From NCBI RefSeq assembly GCF_049852125.1, contig NZ_CP187532.1:186001-250000 (forward strand): a DNA stretch of 64,000 bases. Direction: 5' to 3'. The first letter of the stretch is position 1. Every line of letters starts with the position of its first letter. The position numbers and the translations under genes are program-made. This document shows positions 52,401 to 60,533 of this stretch, piece by piece. Source of the DNA: Senimuribacter sp049852125 (GTDB lineage Bacteria; Bacillota; Clostridia; Peptostreptococcales; Anaerovoracaceae). Under the pieces are notes generated by a model. It worked only from the letters and a program-made list of their open reading frames with translations, was not told the origin of the DNA and did no database searches.

Positions 52401-53480
52401 GGAACGCTGTATATGTGGGGGAATGATTTTGGTGATGGTACAAATCAAAATCCCAATATCCCAATAAAAATTATGGAAAATATACAGTCAGTGAGTTTAG
52501 GGGCACTTCATGTTGGAGCAATAACACGAGATGGGGAACTATATATGTGGGGGAATAATTATTATGGGCAACTTGGTGATGGTACAACTGAACATTCTCT
52601 AGTCCCTAAAAAAATCACAATCCCTGCACCTTCTACAGAATTGACCAGCATGGAAGATACAACGGCAGGTTCGGAGAAAGAGAAAGCAATGACTTCCTCC
52701 AACTTGGATTTTGCTGCAGCATCAATGCTTCACACTGCAGAGAATGTATCGACATCCACACAGACAAAGAGTTTTAATGGACTGCAGCCAAAGACACTAC
52801 ATAATTTCTATGTCGTGAAAGATCGGAATTGCGAAGATCCCCTTTCTGCAAATAATCTCCTTTACATAGGACAAGGGATGAGCAATAAAAGTGGGAAAGC
52901 ATCGTTTCAATATGCAGCGAGAGAAAATTATAGCAATGCAGAACTTTTTGCAGTGGGTATACCGGAGGACGATATCAGCTTCTATAAACCTTCATTGAAA
53001 AATTTTACATATGCGTATACGGGAAAAGCGATTAAACCGTTACCGAGGGTAGTGATTAGCGGCAAAATCCTGAAGAAAAATCGTGATTATACGGTATCCT
53101 ATTCCAACAATAAAAAAATAGGAACTGCAAAGATCACTGTTAAGGGGAAAGGTGACTACAGTGGCTCAAAAACCATAACCTTTAAAATTGTGCCAAAAAA
53201 AGTGTCCATTTCTTCGGCAAAGTCACTGACAAAAAAGAATATACAAGTGAAATGGAAGAAAGTTTCACCAGCTGGGGGCTACAAGATTCGCTACAGCAAG
53301 TCAAACAAATTTAGCTCACCAAAGACGGTAAAAGTTGAAAACGGCGCAAAGACATCTTGCAGAATTAGTAAACTCTCTCGTGGCAAAAAATATTTTGTAA
53401 AGGTACGAGCATATAAAGTAGTTAATGGAACTACGTATTATGGCAAATGGTCAACAGCAAAAACCGTAAGGGTGAAGTGA
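49419..53480 (+). CDS. Large secreted RCC1-repeat surface protein
   Basis: 1353 residues. Signal peptide (about 1-27, ending in PVMA). Residues 28-560 are of unknown fold. Two carboxypeptidase-regulatory-like or PEGA-like beta domains follow (about 573-650 and 653-720: EAGAPVADASVNGVITD). About six RCC1 repeats (about 743-1064) each carry G-x-LYMWG-x-N and LGDGT. The last 160 residues hold a YTGKAIKP...NNKKIGTAKITVKG module and a fibronectin-III-like domain ending KVRAYKVVNGTTYYGKWSTA. No LPxTG or similar anchor. Likely a cell-surface binding protein; partner unknown. Confidence 0.85.
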   Translation: MKKGMVFFLTAVLSFTMIFTPLPVMATDTAAEEMEQDVQETTEDYSVRGMNSAGDLISQAITEKRSEQEANNGYNVYAVEMNGKQAKVSFDTVKNCTLLVAIYDEAGQRMLASGKKEVKPDEKEAAVTIETSSMPQYFYVKAFLIDSKNLNPLCTAYDCPNYTKEMTQFLEKTVNDFDSEQVVNFDENKKNNFAVYADDVKTINRNQGKNLIAKEDDTNKQYVIKHADKQISSLKKGDIFVYEYEKGKILIVKVKSIKISGTTVTITGDDTGMEEVFDYVKIDTNSSIDEAEVDNSQLEEDITYQGEVDFDRADPANMMQAQAVDIEGKVSNALAYSFDKKKWEGDKAGAAVKGGVVLRLDSGVKVYHQKSYNYVEIKFEASMKVAASVDGEINLGKSLGKLSYSPIPCVTITVTPRVDVKFSGGMEIAVTVKTTSGAVYSSDKGYQEIKSAPSVDPKVKASGTFYIGLGLKPAVSVVNEKILSIYFDASAGLEINVSTDILSLPKEKVKHDCKLCLDGETSFKSKVSFGVKFFDKHDVKVTVFEGKAKLFDFYFSITRGEFGFGNCPHILYKVTITTKDSNGKPVEGVAVKGGQKEYLSDKNGQVVLWLGNDTYHLALKKADYQSIEKTVTVHDASEDIDFTLYEAPKLGHEVTVTVTDEAGAPVADASVNGVITDTQGKAVVRLANGLQTIVVEKDGYARIEQSVNVEEDTREVSISVKKGNQNENESEAQRKRIKKIELNDFSSAAITEDGSLYMWGEDWRNERKNRDQLYCSIPKKIKDNVISVSLGWRYRALITADDRLYMWGDNHDNKIGETSWTYSVLAPTQIMDNIIQVDLGMVHSAAIQRDGTLLTWGSDHYGALGHGGKYYNASPKDIMHNIKKISISSRTSAGITENGTLYMWGNNYHGQLGDGTNQDSNVPIKIMENIKDVSISDKSSAVITENGTLYMWGDNYHGQLGDGTNQDSNVPIKVMENIKDVSISDKSSAAITEDGTLYMWGNDFGDGTNQNPNIPIKIMENIQSVSLGALHVGAITRDGELYMWGNNYYGQLGDGTTEHSLVPKKITIPAPSTELTSMEDTTAGSEKEKAMTSSNLDFAAASMLHTAENVSTSTQTKSFNGLQPKTLHNFYVVKDRNCEDPLSANNLLYIGQGMSNKSGKASFQYAARENYSNAELFAVGIPEDDISFYKPSLKNFTYAYTGKAIKPLPRVVISGKILKKNRDYTVSYSNNKKIGTAKITVKGKGDYSGSKTITFKIVPKKVSISSAKSLTKKNIQVKWKKVSPAGGYKIRYSKSNKFSSPKTVKVENGAKTSCRISKLSRGKKYFVKVRAYKVVNGTTYYGKWSTAKTVRVK
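52089..52520 (+). repeat. Near-identical 144-bp tandem units within the RCC1 region
   Basis: Units 52089-52232 and 52233-52376 differ at few bases. The next, from 52377, is the same but lost a short stretch (YHGQL is missing from its translation). High identity implies recent duplication and possible copy-number change. Confidence 0.7.
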
Positions 53481-53517
53481 TTTTTTGAAAAGTTTGAAAT
53501 GAACGGGAGGAAATATT

Positions 53518-55665
53518 ATGCGTTTAAAAAAGAAATTATGGAGTGTTATTTTATCCACTACTATGATTCTGACTGCGGCAGTCTTTCCACTAGAAGCTGC
53601 AGCGGCAGAGGATGGTATACCGATTGATGAAGCCAATTTTCCGGATGCAGAGTTTAGAGCATATGTTTCGGAACATTGTGACAGCAATGGGAATGGAAGA
53701 CTGTCTGCATTAGAGGCTGACAATGTTAAAGAAATCATAATAGACAGTGATGACATAGAAGAAGGAGAATCTCATTCAACGGTAACTTCGCTGAAAGGCA
53801 TAGAAAGATTTTACAATTTGCAGATTTTATCCTGCTATAGTCACCGTCTGGAAAGTCTGGATTTAAGTCATAATCCAAATTTGAAAATATTAGATTGCCA
53901 TTATGCTGGACTAACAAGTTTGGATGTGACCTGTAATCCAAAATTGGAATCTTTGAACTGCAGGAGTGTTGCGGAGTTGACGGATTTGAATGTAAGTAAA
54001 AATCCAGCATTAACGGAATTGGATTGTAGTGCATGTGAATTGGCAAATTTAAATGTAACACAAAATCCAAAATTACAAATTTTAAGATGCGATAGTACAA
54101 ATATCACGAGATTAGATATAAGTCAAAACCCGGAATTAGTGGAATTGGATTGTGGATATATAAATTTAAATTCTTTGAATGTAACCCAGAATTCCAAATT
54201 GCAAAGACTTGTGTGTGATTATGCAGATATCACAAATTTAGACGTGAGCAAAAATTCTGAACTAAGGGAATTGCATTGTAGCTATGCAAGATTAACGAAT
54301 TTGGACGTAAGAAAGAATTTAAAATTGGAAATTTTAAGTTGTATAGGAAGAGAAACAGACGAAGAAGTTGTGCGTATATCTAGTTTAGATGTAACTAAAA
54401 ATACAGCATTAAAATATCTGAATTGCAGCTATACAGATATAACAAATCTGGATTTGAGCCAAAATACGAATTTGGAGTCTTTGTGGTGCTGGGGTGCGGG
54501 ATTAACCACTTTGGATGTAAGCAAAAATCTAAAACTAAAAGATTTAAATTGCATGGATACTAATATAACAAGTTTAGATCTGAGAAATAACACGGAGTTA
54601 GGCAAGCCATCGGAGATATATCCACAAACATATCTTCAAATATCCGGTTGTCCGCTGATTTCGCTTCTTGTTCCAGAACAATACAATGGAAGTGTTGGTA
54701 ATCCTTCTCCATACAAACTCGCCCTACAGCCAGGTCAGAATTCTGTAGATTTGAAGACCATCGCACCATCTATTCAGGCTGGAAAGATATTAGATTTGAA
54801 GGGATGCAAAAAGCAAGGGACAGTTTTAACAGGTTTAAAAGCAGGACAAAATGTTACCTATCGATATGATTACAATGGCGGCTTTATCGATGTTACCATT
54901 GAAGTAAGTGAAGGTGGCGGACAGCCTGAAAATCCAGACAATACTGCACAGAAGCCAACTATTTCCAGCGGCGAGGGTTATACAACATCTCTCAGCGAAG
55001 ACGGAACTTCCGTAACTATCGCAGTACAAAAAGACTATCAGTTGGAAGACGTGAAAGTGAATGGTGTATCTAAAGGCGCTGTGAACACCGTCACAGATTT
55101 GAAACCTGGCGATGTGGTAGAGATTGTTGTAAGCAAAATTGAAAATCCGGTTTTTGATTTGGCTGATGCAGTTGTAACAATTTCTGCTGACAGCTATGCT
55201 TACACTGGAAAATATATCAAACCATCTCCAACGGTAATGTACGACGGAAAGAAACTCAAAAAAGGTACAGATTATACCATTTCCTATTCTAATAATAAAA
55301 AGATAGGAACAGCGACAGTTACAGTAACAGGAATCGGCGACTATAGCGGTGAGGAAACACTGGAATTCAAGATTATCCCCAAAAAGGTTTCCATCGCATC
55401 GGTGAAGTCGAAAGCAAAGAAGTCCCTTACTGTACGTTGGAAGAAAAACCCGCAGGCGACGGGCTATCAGGTGCAGTGGAGAAAATCCAGTAAGTTTTCA
55501 TCTTCCTTGAGCAAAAAGGTGAAAGGGGCAGATGCCACCAGCACAACAATCAAAAAGCTTTCCAGCAAGAGGAAGTATTACGTGAGAGTGCGCGCTTATA
55601 AAGTAGTTAATGGAAAAACCTACTATGGCAAGTGGTCAACAGCAAAAAGCGTGAAAGTAAAATAA
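53518..55665 (+). CDS. Secreted leucine-rich-repeat protein
   Basis: 715 residues. Signal peptide (MRLKKKLWSVILS..., cleaved near EAAAA). Residues about 95-380 are some 14 leucine-rich repeats of the type LTxLDVSKNxxLxxLxC, often seen in gut bacteria and internalin-like proteins. A beta-rich linker follows (about 385-540), then the same module pair as the preceding protein (YTGKYIKPSPTV..., then a fibronectin-III-like end KVRAYKVVNGKTYYGKWSTA). No cell-wall sorting motif. GGGAGG precedes the ATG. Probably a surface adhesin or enzyme carrier. Confidence 0.85.
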   Translation: MRLKKKLWSVILSTTMILTAAVFPLEAAAAEDGIPIDEANFPDAEFRAYVSEHCDSNGNGRLSALEADNVKEIIIDSDDIEEGESHSTVTSLKGIERFYNLQILSCYSHRLESLDLSHNPNLKILDCHYAGLTSLDVTCNPKLESLNCRSVAELTDLNVSKNPALTELDCSACELANLNVTQNPKLQILRCDSTNITRLDISQNPELVELDCGYINLNSLNVTQNSKLQRLVCDYADITNLDVSKNSELRELHCSYARLTNLDVRKNLKLEILSCIGRETDEEVVRISSLDVTKNTALKYLNCSYTDITNLDLSQNTNLESLWCWGAGLTTLDVSKNLKLKDLNCMDTNITSLDLRNNTELGKPSEIYPQTYLQISGCPLISLLVPEQYNGSVGNPSPYKLALQPGQNSVDLKTIAPSIQAGKILDLKGCKKQGTVLTGLKAGQNVTYRYDYNGGFIDVTIEVSEGGGQPENPDNTAQKPTISSGEGYTTSLSEDGTSVTIAVQKDYQLEDVKVNGVSKGAVNTVTDLKPGDVVEIVVSKIENPVFDLADAVVTISADSYAYTGKYIKPSPTVMYDGKKLKKGTDYTISYSNNKKIGTATVTVTGIGDYSGEETLEFKIIPKKVSIASVKSKAKKSLTVRWKKNPQATGYQVQWRKSSKFSSSLSKKVKGADATSTTIKKLSSKRKYYVRVRAYKVVNGKTYYGKWSTAKSVKVK

Positions 55666-55703
55666 TATACAATATTGAATTTACAAAAGAAAAGGAGACC
55701 AAT

Positions 55704-57449
55704 ATGTGTTTTAAGAAAAAACTATGGAGTATCGTTTTGTCGGCAGCCATGGTCTTGGGTACAGCGATCATGCCTGCTAACATGATATTTGCTGCTTCAG
55801 ATAATGAATCGCAATTGCAGGCGATGGCTGTAAAAAGTGGAACGTTACAATATGGAGATTCTTTTAAGTGGACATTAGATTCCAAGGGGACACTTAAAAT
55901 AACAGGAAAGGGTTTCTTATATTTGAGCCTGGATGATTTAGGGGACATAAAAAATGATATTAAAAAGGTCGTAATTGGAAGCGGAGCAAAGGAAATACAT
56001 TTTAGTTTCTGGAGTTTTAGTGGTGATGCGTCTTTGCCAAAGTTAGCGGAGATATCTATTCCATCAACGACAAAAGTATTGTCAGGCAGTTTAAGAGAAT
56101 GTGAGAATCTTTCTGTCGTAACGGGAGGAAAGAATGTTGAAGACATTCAGGGCAGAGTTTTTGAAGGAACAAAATGGTGTCAGTCGACAGAACATGTTGT
56201 ATTAGGTAAAACTTATATTGCTTATAACGGAACCGGTAAGAATGTTGTGGTTCCTGAGGGAACTGTAGCTGTTTCGGAGGCGGCTTTTCAATCGAATAAA
56301 ACCCTTGAAGCAGTGACACTTCCAGTATCAGTAAAGAAGATTGGCTCATATGCATTTAAAGATTGTTCATCGCTGAAAAAAATACATGGTGGCAGCAGCG
56401 TGACGTTAATTGATTATGATGCATTCCTGCGTACTCCTTGGCTGGATTCCTTGAATGAAACTACAATGCTGGGAAAAGTTTTAATGAAGTATAAAGCTAC
56501 AGCCAAGGATTATACGGTTTCTGAAAAGGTAACCCAGATTTATGAAGGCGCTTTTTCAAAGTGTGATAATTTAGAATCGGTAACGATAAAGGGGAAAATT
56601 ACAGAAATTCCAATAAGAGCTTTTGAGAATTGTACGAGCTTGAAAAAAGTTATGATGCCCAATACAGTAACCAATATTGCATACGGCGCGTTTGATCATT
56701 GCAGCGCTCTGTCGAGTATCAAGCTTCCTTCGTCATTGCAAAGTATAGGAACCGGCGCTTTTGTTTTCTGCAAATCACTATCGAAAGTAACGATTGCCGA
56801 TGGAGCAAATAATATAAGATTAACCAGCATTGGAACTGCGGCGTTTGGCGGATGTACGAAATTGAAATCATTGACAATTCCTAAAAAAGTAGATAGCATA
56901 GAGAATTTTGCATATGGCTATGATTTTAATGACGAAGAGCGGGGTTGGTTTGCGAATCCTATCAGGCTTTCTGGCGTATCAATTACTGGGGTTAAAAAGA
57001 CAAAGGCAGAAGCTTATGCAAAGGAAAATAATATTCTATTCAAAAGTGTGAAAGATGACGGAACTGGAGAGAATGGAAGCAACTATGGCTATCCTTGGTT
57101 AATGAAAGAGAAGACTGGTACTGAAGTCAAATCAGCAGAAAAAAGGAAAAACGGACTTACTGCCCCTATTATAGAAGTAAATAGCTGGATTAATATAGAT
57201 GCAACATCCAGGGTTCAGATTTTACATATTTCTAAAAAAGTGAAAAGTGCAAGTGGATATCAGATATTATGGAGTCATACAGGGAAATCAGGAAGTTGGT
57301 CCAGTTACAAAGATAAAACCGGTCGTGATTTTTGGAATGATTCAGATGGGCAAAAAAAGAAAATGTGCTATTATAAGGTCAGAGCATATAAAAAAGTCAA
57401 TGGAAAGACAGTGTATGGACCATATTCTAAAGTGATGAAAGTAAAATAG
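55704..57449 (+). CDS. Secreted BspA-type leucine-rich-repeat protein
   Basis: 581 residues. Signal peptide MCFKKKLWSIVLSAAMVLG, close to that of the preceding gene, so the two share ancestry. Residues about 180-430 are BspA-like (LRR_5) repeats: ESVTIKGKITEIPIRAFENC, SIKLPSSLQSIGTGAF. The C-terminus is a shorter fibronectin-III-like end with KVRAYKKVNGKTVYGPYSK. ATG 55704 follows AAAGGAG; a start at 55632 would lie inside the previous gene. BspA proteins bind host fibronectin or other bacteria in known cases. Confidence 0.85.
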   Translation: MCFKKKLWSIVLSAAMVLGTAIMPANMIFAASDNESQLQAMAVKSGTLQYGDSFKWTLDSKGTLKITGKGFLYLSLDDLGDIKNDIKKVVIGSGAKEIHFSFWSFSGDASLPKLAEISIPSTTKVLSGSLRECENLSVVTGGKNVEDIQGRVFEGTKWCQSTEHVVLGKTYIAYNGTGKNVVVPEGTVAVSEAAFQSNKTLEAVTLPVSVKKIGSYAFKDCSSLKKIHGGSSVTLIDYDAFLRTPWLDSLNETTMLGKVLMKYKATAKDYTVSEKVTQIYEGAFSKCDNLESVTIKGKITEIPIRAFENCTSLKKVMMPNTVTNIAYGAFDHCSALSSIKLPSSLQSIGTGAFVFCKSLSKVTIADGANNIRLTSIGTAAFGGCTKLKSLTIPKKVDSIENFAYGYDFNDEERGWFANPIRLSGVSITGVKKTKAEAYAKENNILFKSVKDDGTGENGSNYGYPWLMKEKTGTEVKSAEKRKNGLTAPIIEVNSWINIDATSRVQILHISKKVKSASGYQILWSHTGKSGSWSSYKDKTGRDFWNDSDGQKKKMCYYKVRAYKKVNGKTVYGPYSKVMKVK

Positions 57450-57460
57450 CGTTTTTGCTG

Positions 57461-57485
57461 CAGCAGGGAGAAAACCTCCCTGCTG
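57461..57485 (+). terminator. Hairpin after the BspA-type gene
   Basis: CAGCAGGGAG (57461-57470) and CTCCCTGCTG (57476-57485), 5-base loop, then TTGTCTT. Moderate terminator. Confidence 0.6.
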
Positions 57486-57744
57486 TTGTCTTGGGCGCCT
57501 TTCCTAATTCACATCCGTCACCTGGCTTGCAATCCATTTGTAATCTGCTTGAAGAAATCTTCACTCCACAGTGCGGTCAAGGTCGGATCTTTAATGAATG
57601 GAAGAACATCTTCTTTGGCTTTTGTATAGTCAATGGTTTCAAAACGGCTGCGCCAGCCTCTGCGGATAACAGCATGAAGCTTTCCGGCGTAATTCTGTAA
57701 TTGTGCTAAAAGCATAGATGCTGAAAATCAAGAAAGAATAGAAG
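57485..57744 (-). pseudogene. Miniature deleted copy of the AbiE locus
   Basis: 260 bases collinear with 60501-62058 but lacking most of it. On the minus strand a 65-codon frame joins the start of the antitoxin (MLLAQLQNYA) to GKLHAVIRRGWRSR and the last 41 residues of the toxin. Junctions fall at ACGGCTGC (direct repeat at 60660 and 60816 in the full copy) and GGCG (60858 and 61950). No ribosome site precedes the frame, so it is a relic. Confidence 0.8.
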
Positions 57745-57829
57745 GTTATTTCTTAATGTTTTCCTTAGACATAGTGAATATATATTTTTTGTTGCATAAT
57801 AAGTACAGAAAAAATTTTGGACAGACAAG

Positions 57830-57997
57830 ATGATGAAAATTATAATATGTGATGATTCGTTACAGGAAATAGAAACACTTGCTGAATTATGCAGGCGTTT
57901 TGCAGAGACAAATGCCTTAGATTTAGAAACTAAAGCGCTATCTGATTCGCGGCTTTTGTCTGTGGAAACCCTACCGGACGTGCTGCTGGATAATTAG
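57830..57997 (+). pseudogene. Truncated response-regulator receiver (LytTR-family type)
   Basis: 55 codons: MMKIIICDDSLQEIETLAEL is the usual start of an AgrA-like receiver domain with the acidic pair DD. The frame stops right after DVLLDN, at the place of the phosphoacceptor strand. No LytTR domain follows. A relic of a lost two-component or quorum gene. Confidence 0.55.
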
Positions 57998-58350
57998 AAG
58001 TATCTTTGTAAATTGCCTTTTTACAATGCAAAATATATAGTAAAACTTTTGAAGTATAAATATTATTTAAAAAATATATTATTAAAAAAATAATGATTGA
58101 CAGATTTACATTAATTTGCTATGATATAGAAAAGTCAGAAAAATAAATCAATAAACAGCTGGTTACTGATTAGTTTCTGTTGGTATTAGGATATTATCTT
58201 TGAAAGATTGTTCTTTAGAATAAAAAGAGAGCTTTTCAAAGATACGTCGTGAATGCAGCCACAATACATATTTTAAGAAAAACTCCAATTCAATTTTAAT
58301 CTATAGGGCAGTCAAAGTCAAGCTACGAATGTAGCAGAAAGGAGATTAAA
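57998..58350. other. AT-rich gap before the secreted 303-residue protein
   Basis: 353 bases. Contains a promoter at 58097-58125 and a leader of about 220 bases; no gene and no known riboswitch seen. Confidence 0.45.
58097..58125 (+). promoter_or_regulatory. Strong sigma-A type promoter
   Basis: Perfect TTGACA (58097-58102), 17-base spacer, TATGAT (58120-58125). Start near 58132 leaves a long 5' leader before ATG 58351. Confidence 0.8.
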
Positions 58351-59262
58351 ATGAAGAAGGTAATAAGCATGTTGCTCATCATGTCTTTGCTTCTGGGAAT
58401 GGGAACAATGGCATTTGCAGAAGAGGGTTTAAATATAAATAAAACAACAAACTTTTATTTTGAAAACGAATGTTTTGATAAAAAGGTTGACACCCTCGAT
58501 GCAATGATTATTCCAGAATTAAATACATTATGCACAAAAATATCTGTTGTGGAGAAAAGCGGTAAAAATATTGAATACGCCTATACTTTTAAAAATGGTG
58601 TAGAGGGTTATGTTAAAGAAACCTTTTTTGCAAATGGAGATATAAAATACTATTTTAAAGAAGGAGCGCTTGAAAATATTGTTATACGTAAATCTGACGG
58701 AACATTGTTACTAGATGGCGAAGAGGTGAGCATTTCCATAAAAAGTGATTCTGTTTCAGAAAACGGGGCTTTTGCTGAAAGGCAACAGGATGCAGAACCA
58801 CAAGGAAAGCATTATAATAAAACGGCGTATGTAGACTCGCCGCCTTCAGGAACAACAAGAGATGATTATTCTGTTTTTGTTAATACATATGGGGTAGATG
58901 TGGACTTTAACAAGGCAGTAAAAAGTTTGACTGTAGGTGCGATTATAACGATTCTTACAGGTGGAGTATTGGGAGTTTCTAATTTGGGAGCTGTGGCAGG
59001 CACATTAACTAGTCTTGCAACAGGATTTGTTGGAGGTGTTGCAACTATGCTTCAATCAGATCATCCTCTTTCTGTGGGTTCAAAGATTGAAATTAAAAGA
59101 TGGCAGCATAAAAATGGATATCAAATTTCTCATAGTGGTGCTGGTGAAGCTCGCTTTGTCTATAAAGACATATTGAATTATTATGCGAGGAGCAGCAGTG
59201 GTTCATATAAATATTTTGACTATGCGTTAAAATATAGAGTAACAAGAATATACTCTAGCTAG
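58351..59262 (+). CDS. Secreted protein with glycine-rich hydrophobic segment
   Basis: 303 residues, family not recognised. Signal peptide (about 1-22, GTMAFA). Residues 24-165 are soluble and beta-like. Residues about 190-235 are hydrophobic and rich in Gly and Ala (GAIITILTGGVLGVSNLG and on to FVGGVATM), as in glycine-zipper or pore-forming segments. The C-terminus is basic and tyrosine-rich. AAAGGAG precedes the ATG. It could be a secreted membrane-active or bacteriocin-like protein, but this is a guess. Followed by a small zinc-ribbon gene. Confidence 0.6.
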   Translation: MKKVISMLLIMSLLLGMGTMAFAEEGLNINKTTNFYFENECFDKKVDTLDAMIIPELNTLCTKISVVEKSGKNIEYAYTFKNGVEGYVKETFFANGDIKYYFKEGALENIVIRKSDGTLLLDGEEVSISIKSDSVSENGAFAERQQDAEPQGKHYNKTAYVDSPPSGTTRDDYSVFVNTYGVDVDFNKAVKSLTVGAIITILTGGVLGVSNLGAVAGTLTSLATGFVGGVATMLQSDHPLSVGSKIEIKRWQHKNGYQISHSGAGEARFVYKDILNYYARSSSGSYKYFDYALKYRVTRIYSS

Positions 59263-59275
59263 GAGGAGATTTTAA

Positions 59276-59482
59276 ATGCAATGTCCATTTTGTAAAAACA
59301 CAATGACCTCGGGAAAGCTTATGGGTCTTCGCAGACTTGCATGGAGTGAGCAGGGGAAAAGGCGATGGTCATTGTACGAAAAAGAAGGAGAAGTAACCCT
59401 TGCTACGGGAGTAGATGTTGCCAAAATAGAAGCGTTCAGATGTAATCAATGCAGAAAAATTATTATTGATGAGAAATTATAA
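59276..59482 (+). CDS. Small zinc-ribbon protein
   Basis: 68 residues. CPFC near the N-terminus and CNQC near the C-terminus form a likely zinc site; the shape fits the PF20097 (DUF6487) zinc-ribbon family. TAGGAGGAG precedes the ATG, 13 bases after the secreted protein, so probably co-transcribed. Function unknown. Confidence 0.7.
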   Translation: MQCPFCKNTMTSGKLMGLRRLAWSEQGKRRWSLYEKEGEVTLATGVDVAKIEAFRCNQCRKIIIDEKL

Positions 59483-59795
59483 AAACAATGATATTAACGA
59501 TTAGCAGAGCAAATCGTACAAATACTAGTAATTCATAAAGAGTAATCAATACTAATATAAAACAACTTTAAATACGCTGTTCAAATTAGAAAAGGAAGAT
59601 ATAAATATTCTGCAATCATATTTGCTCTAAAATCATGTAAGAAAAAATGAAGAAACTGTCCATGTAGATATAAATCCTGACATATTAAACGATATCGATG
59701 GAAAAAGAATTCATCGAAGGAAATCATCTTCAAGATGGCAATGCAATCAATATTGATACAGTCACTTAGCACTGTTCAACTAAAGCAGTATAATT
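59483..59795. other. AT-rich gap with possible gene debris
   Basis: 313 bases with no intact gene. A short frame around 59655-59755 (EETVHVDINPDILNDIDGK) looks protein-like but is too short and start-less to name. Confidence 0.3.
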
Positions 59796-60268
59796 ATGAT
59801 AAAAAGAAAAATCATTTGCGGTATCGCTGTCATATTGGTAGGAGTATTTATTTATGCGGGCTTTAATACAAAATTATGTGCGGACCTCGCCGATAATTAC
59901 ACCTTTGCAAAACAGCATGACCTGAAATCAAATGAGATCCTTTTGGAATTGCGGGATTTAATCATAAAGGCATTCTAACAATTTATATATCGAAAGTAGA
60001 AATTGTTTCAGAGATAGAAAATGCATCAAACTTTGAGACCAAAATATTTTACCCAAATCAGCAGGAGGTGTTGTTGTCCGCAGGTCAGATAGAGTATAAA
60101 GAATTTTTATCGTATTATGATGACGGAAAAGAATTAAAGCCGATAAACTCTATCGGATGGCTGAAAGATAATCGATTTGAAGCCTTTGTGATAACAAGGG
60201 AAGAAAAAATTGAGCGCGCCTGGTTGAAAATAGAGTATCGTGTATGCGGGGTTTTGAAAAAACTGTAA
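59796..60268 (+). pseudogene. Frameshifted small membrane-anchored protein gene
   Basis: The first part (MIKRKIICGIAVILVGVFIY...) has one N-terminal membrane helix and stops at 59978. From about 59950 another frame continues without a stop: FNHKGILTIYISKVEIVSE, then the coding stretch to 60268 (IEYKEFLSYYDDGKELKPIN...). Read together they make one protein of about 157 residues split by a -1 shift near GCGGGA. Either a real mutation or a base error. Family not recognised. Confidence 0.5.
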
Positions 60269-60420
60269 CATCCGCAGAGATGGTTATTTAAGAAAATACG
60301 GAATCAGTAAATTCTTGAAATTAATATCATAGCTTATATCTAAAAAGGTAAGCTCCTAATTTAAGGGCGATCGAGATTGTGAAAAAAATCTGTGAATACT
60401 AATCTTCTACGATGATGTTT
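60269..60420. other. Short AT-rich gap
   Basis: I see nothing beyond AT-rich spacer before the terminator at 60421-60452. Confidence 0.4.
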
Positions 60421-60461
60421 GAGCTGAAATCTCTTTATTGGAATTTCAGCTCTTATTTTAC
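60421..60461 (+). terminator. Rho-independent terminator
   Basis: GAGCTGAAAT (60421-60430) pairs with ATTTCAGCTC (60443-60452), then TTATTTTA. Ends the upstream small genes. Confidence 0.75.
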
Positions 60462-60533
60462 TCTATAGCAAATTGCATTTATGAAAGAAATGAGGTAAAA
60501 GTTGTTTTGGGAGCCTCTCGTAATTCACATCCG

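Noticed and set aside
52038..52448. A 136-codon minus-strand open frame with repeats
   Set aside because: It is the antisense image of the tandem RCC1 DNA repeats.
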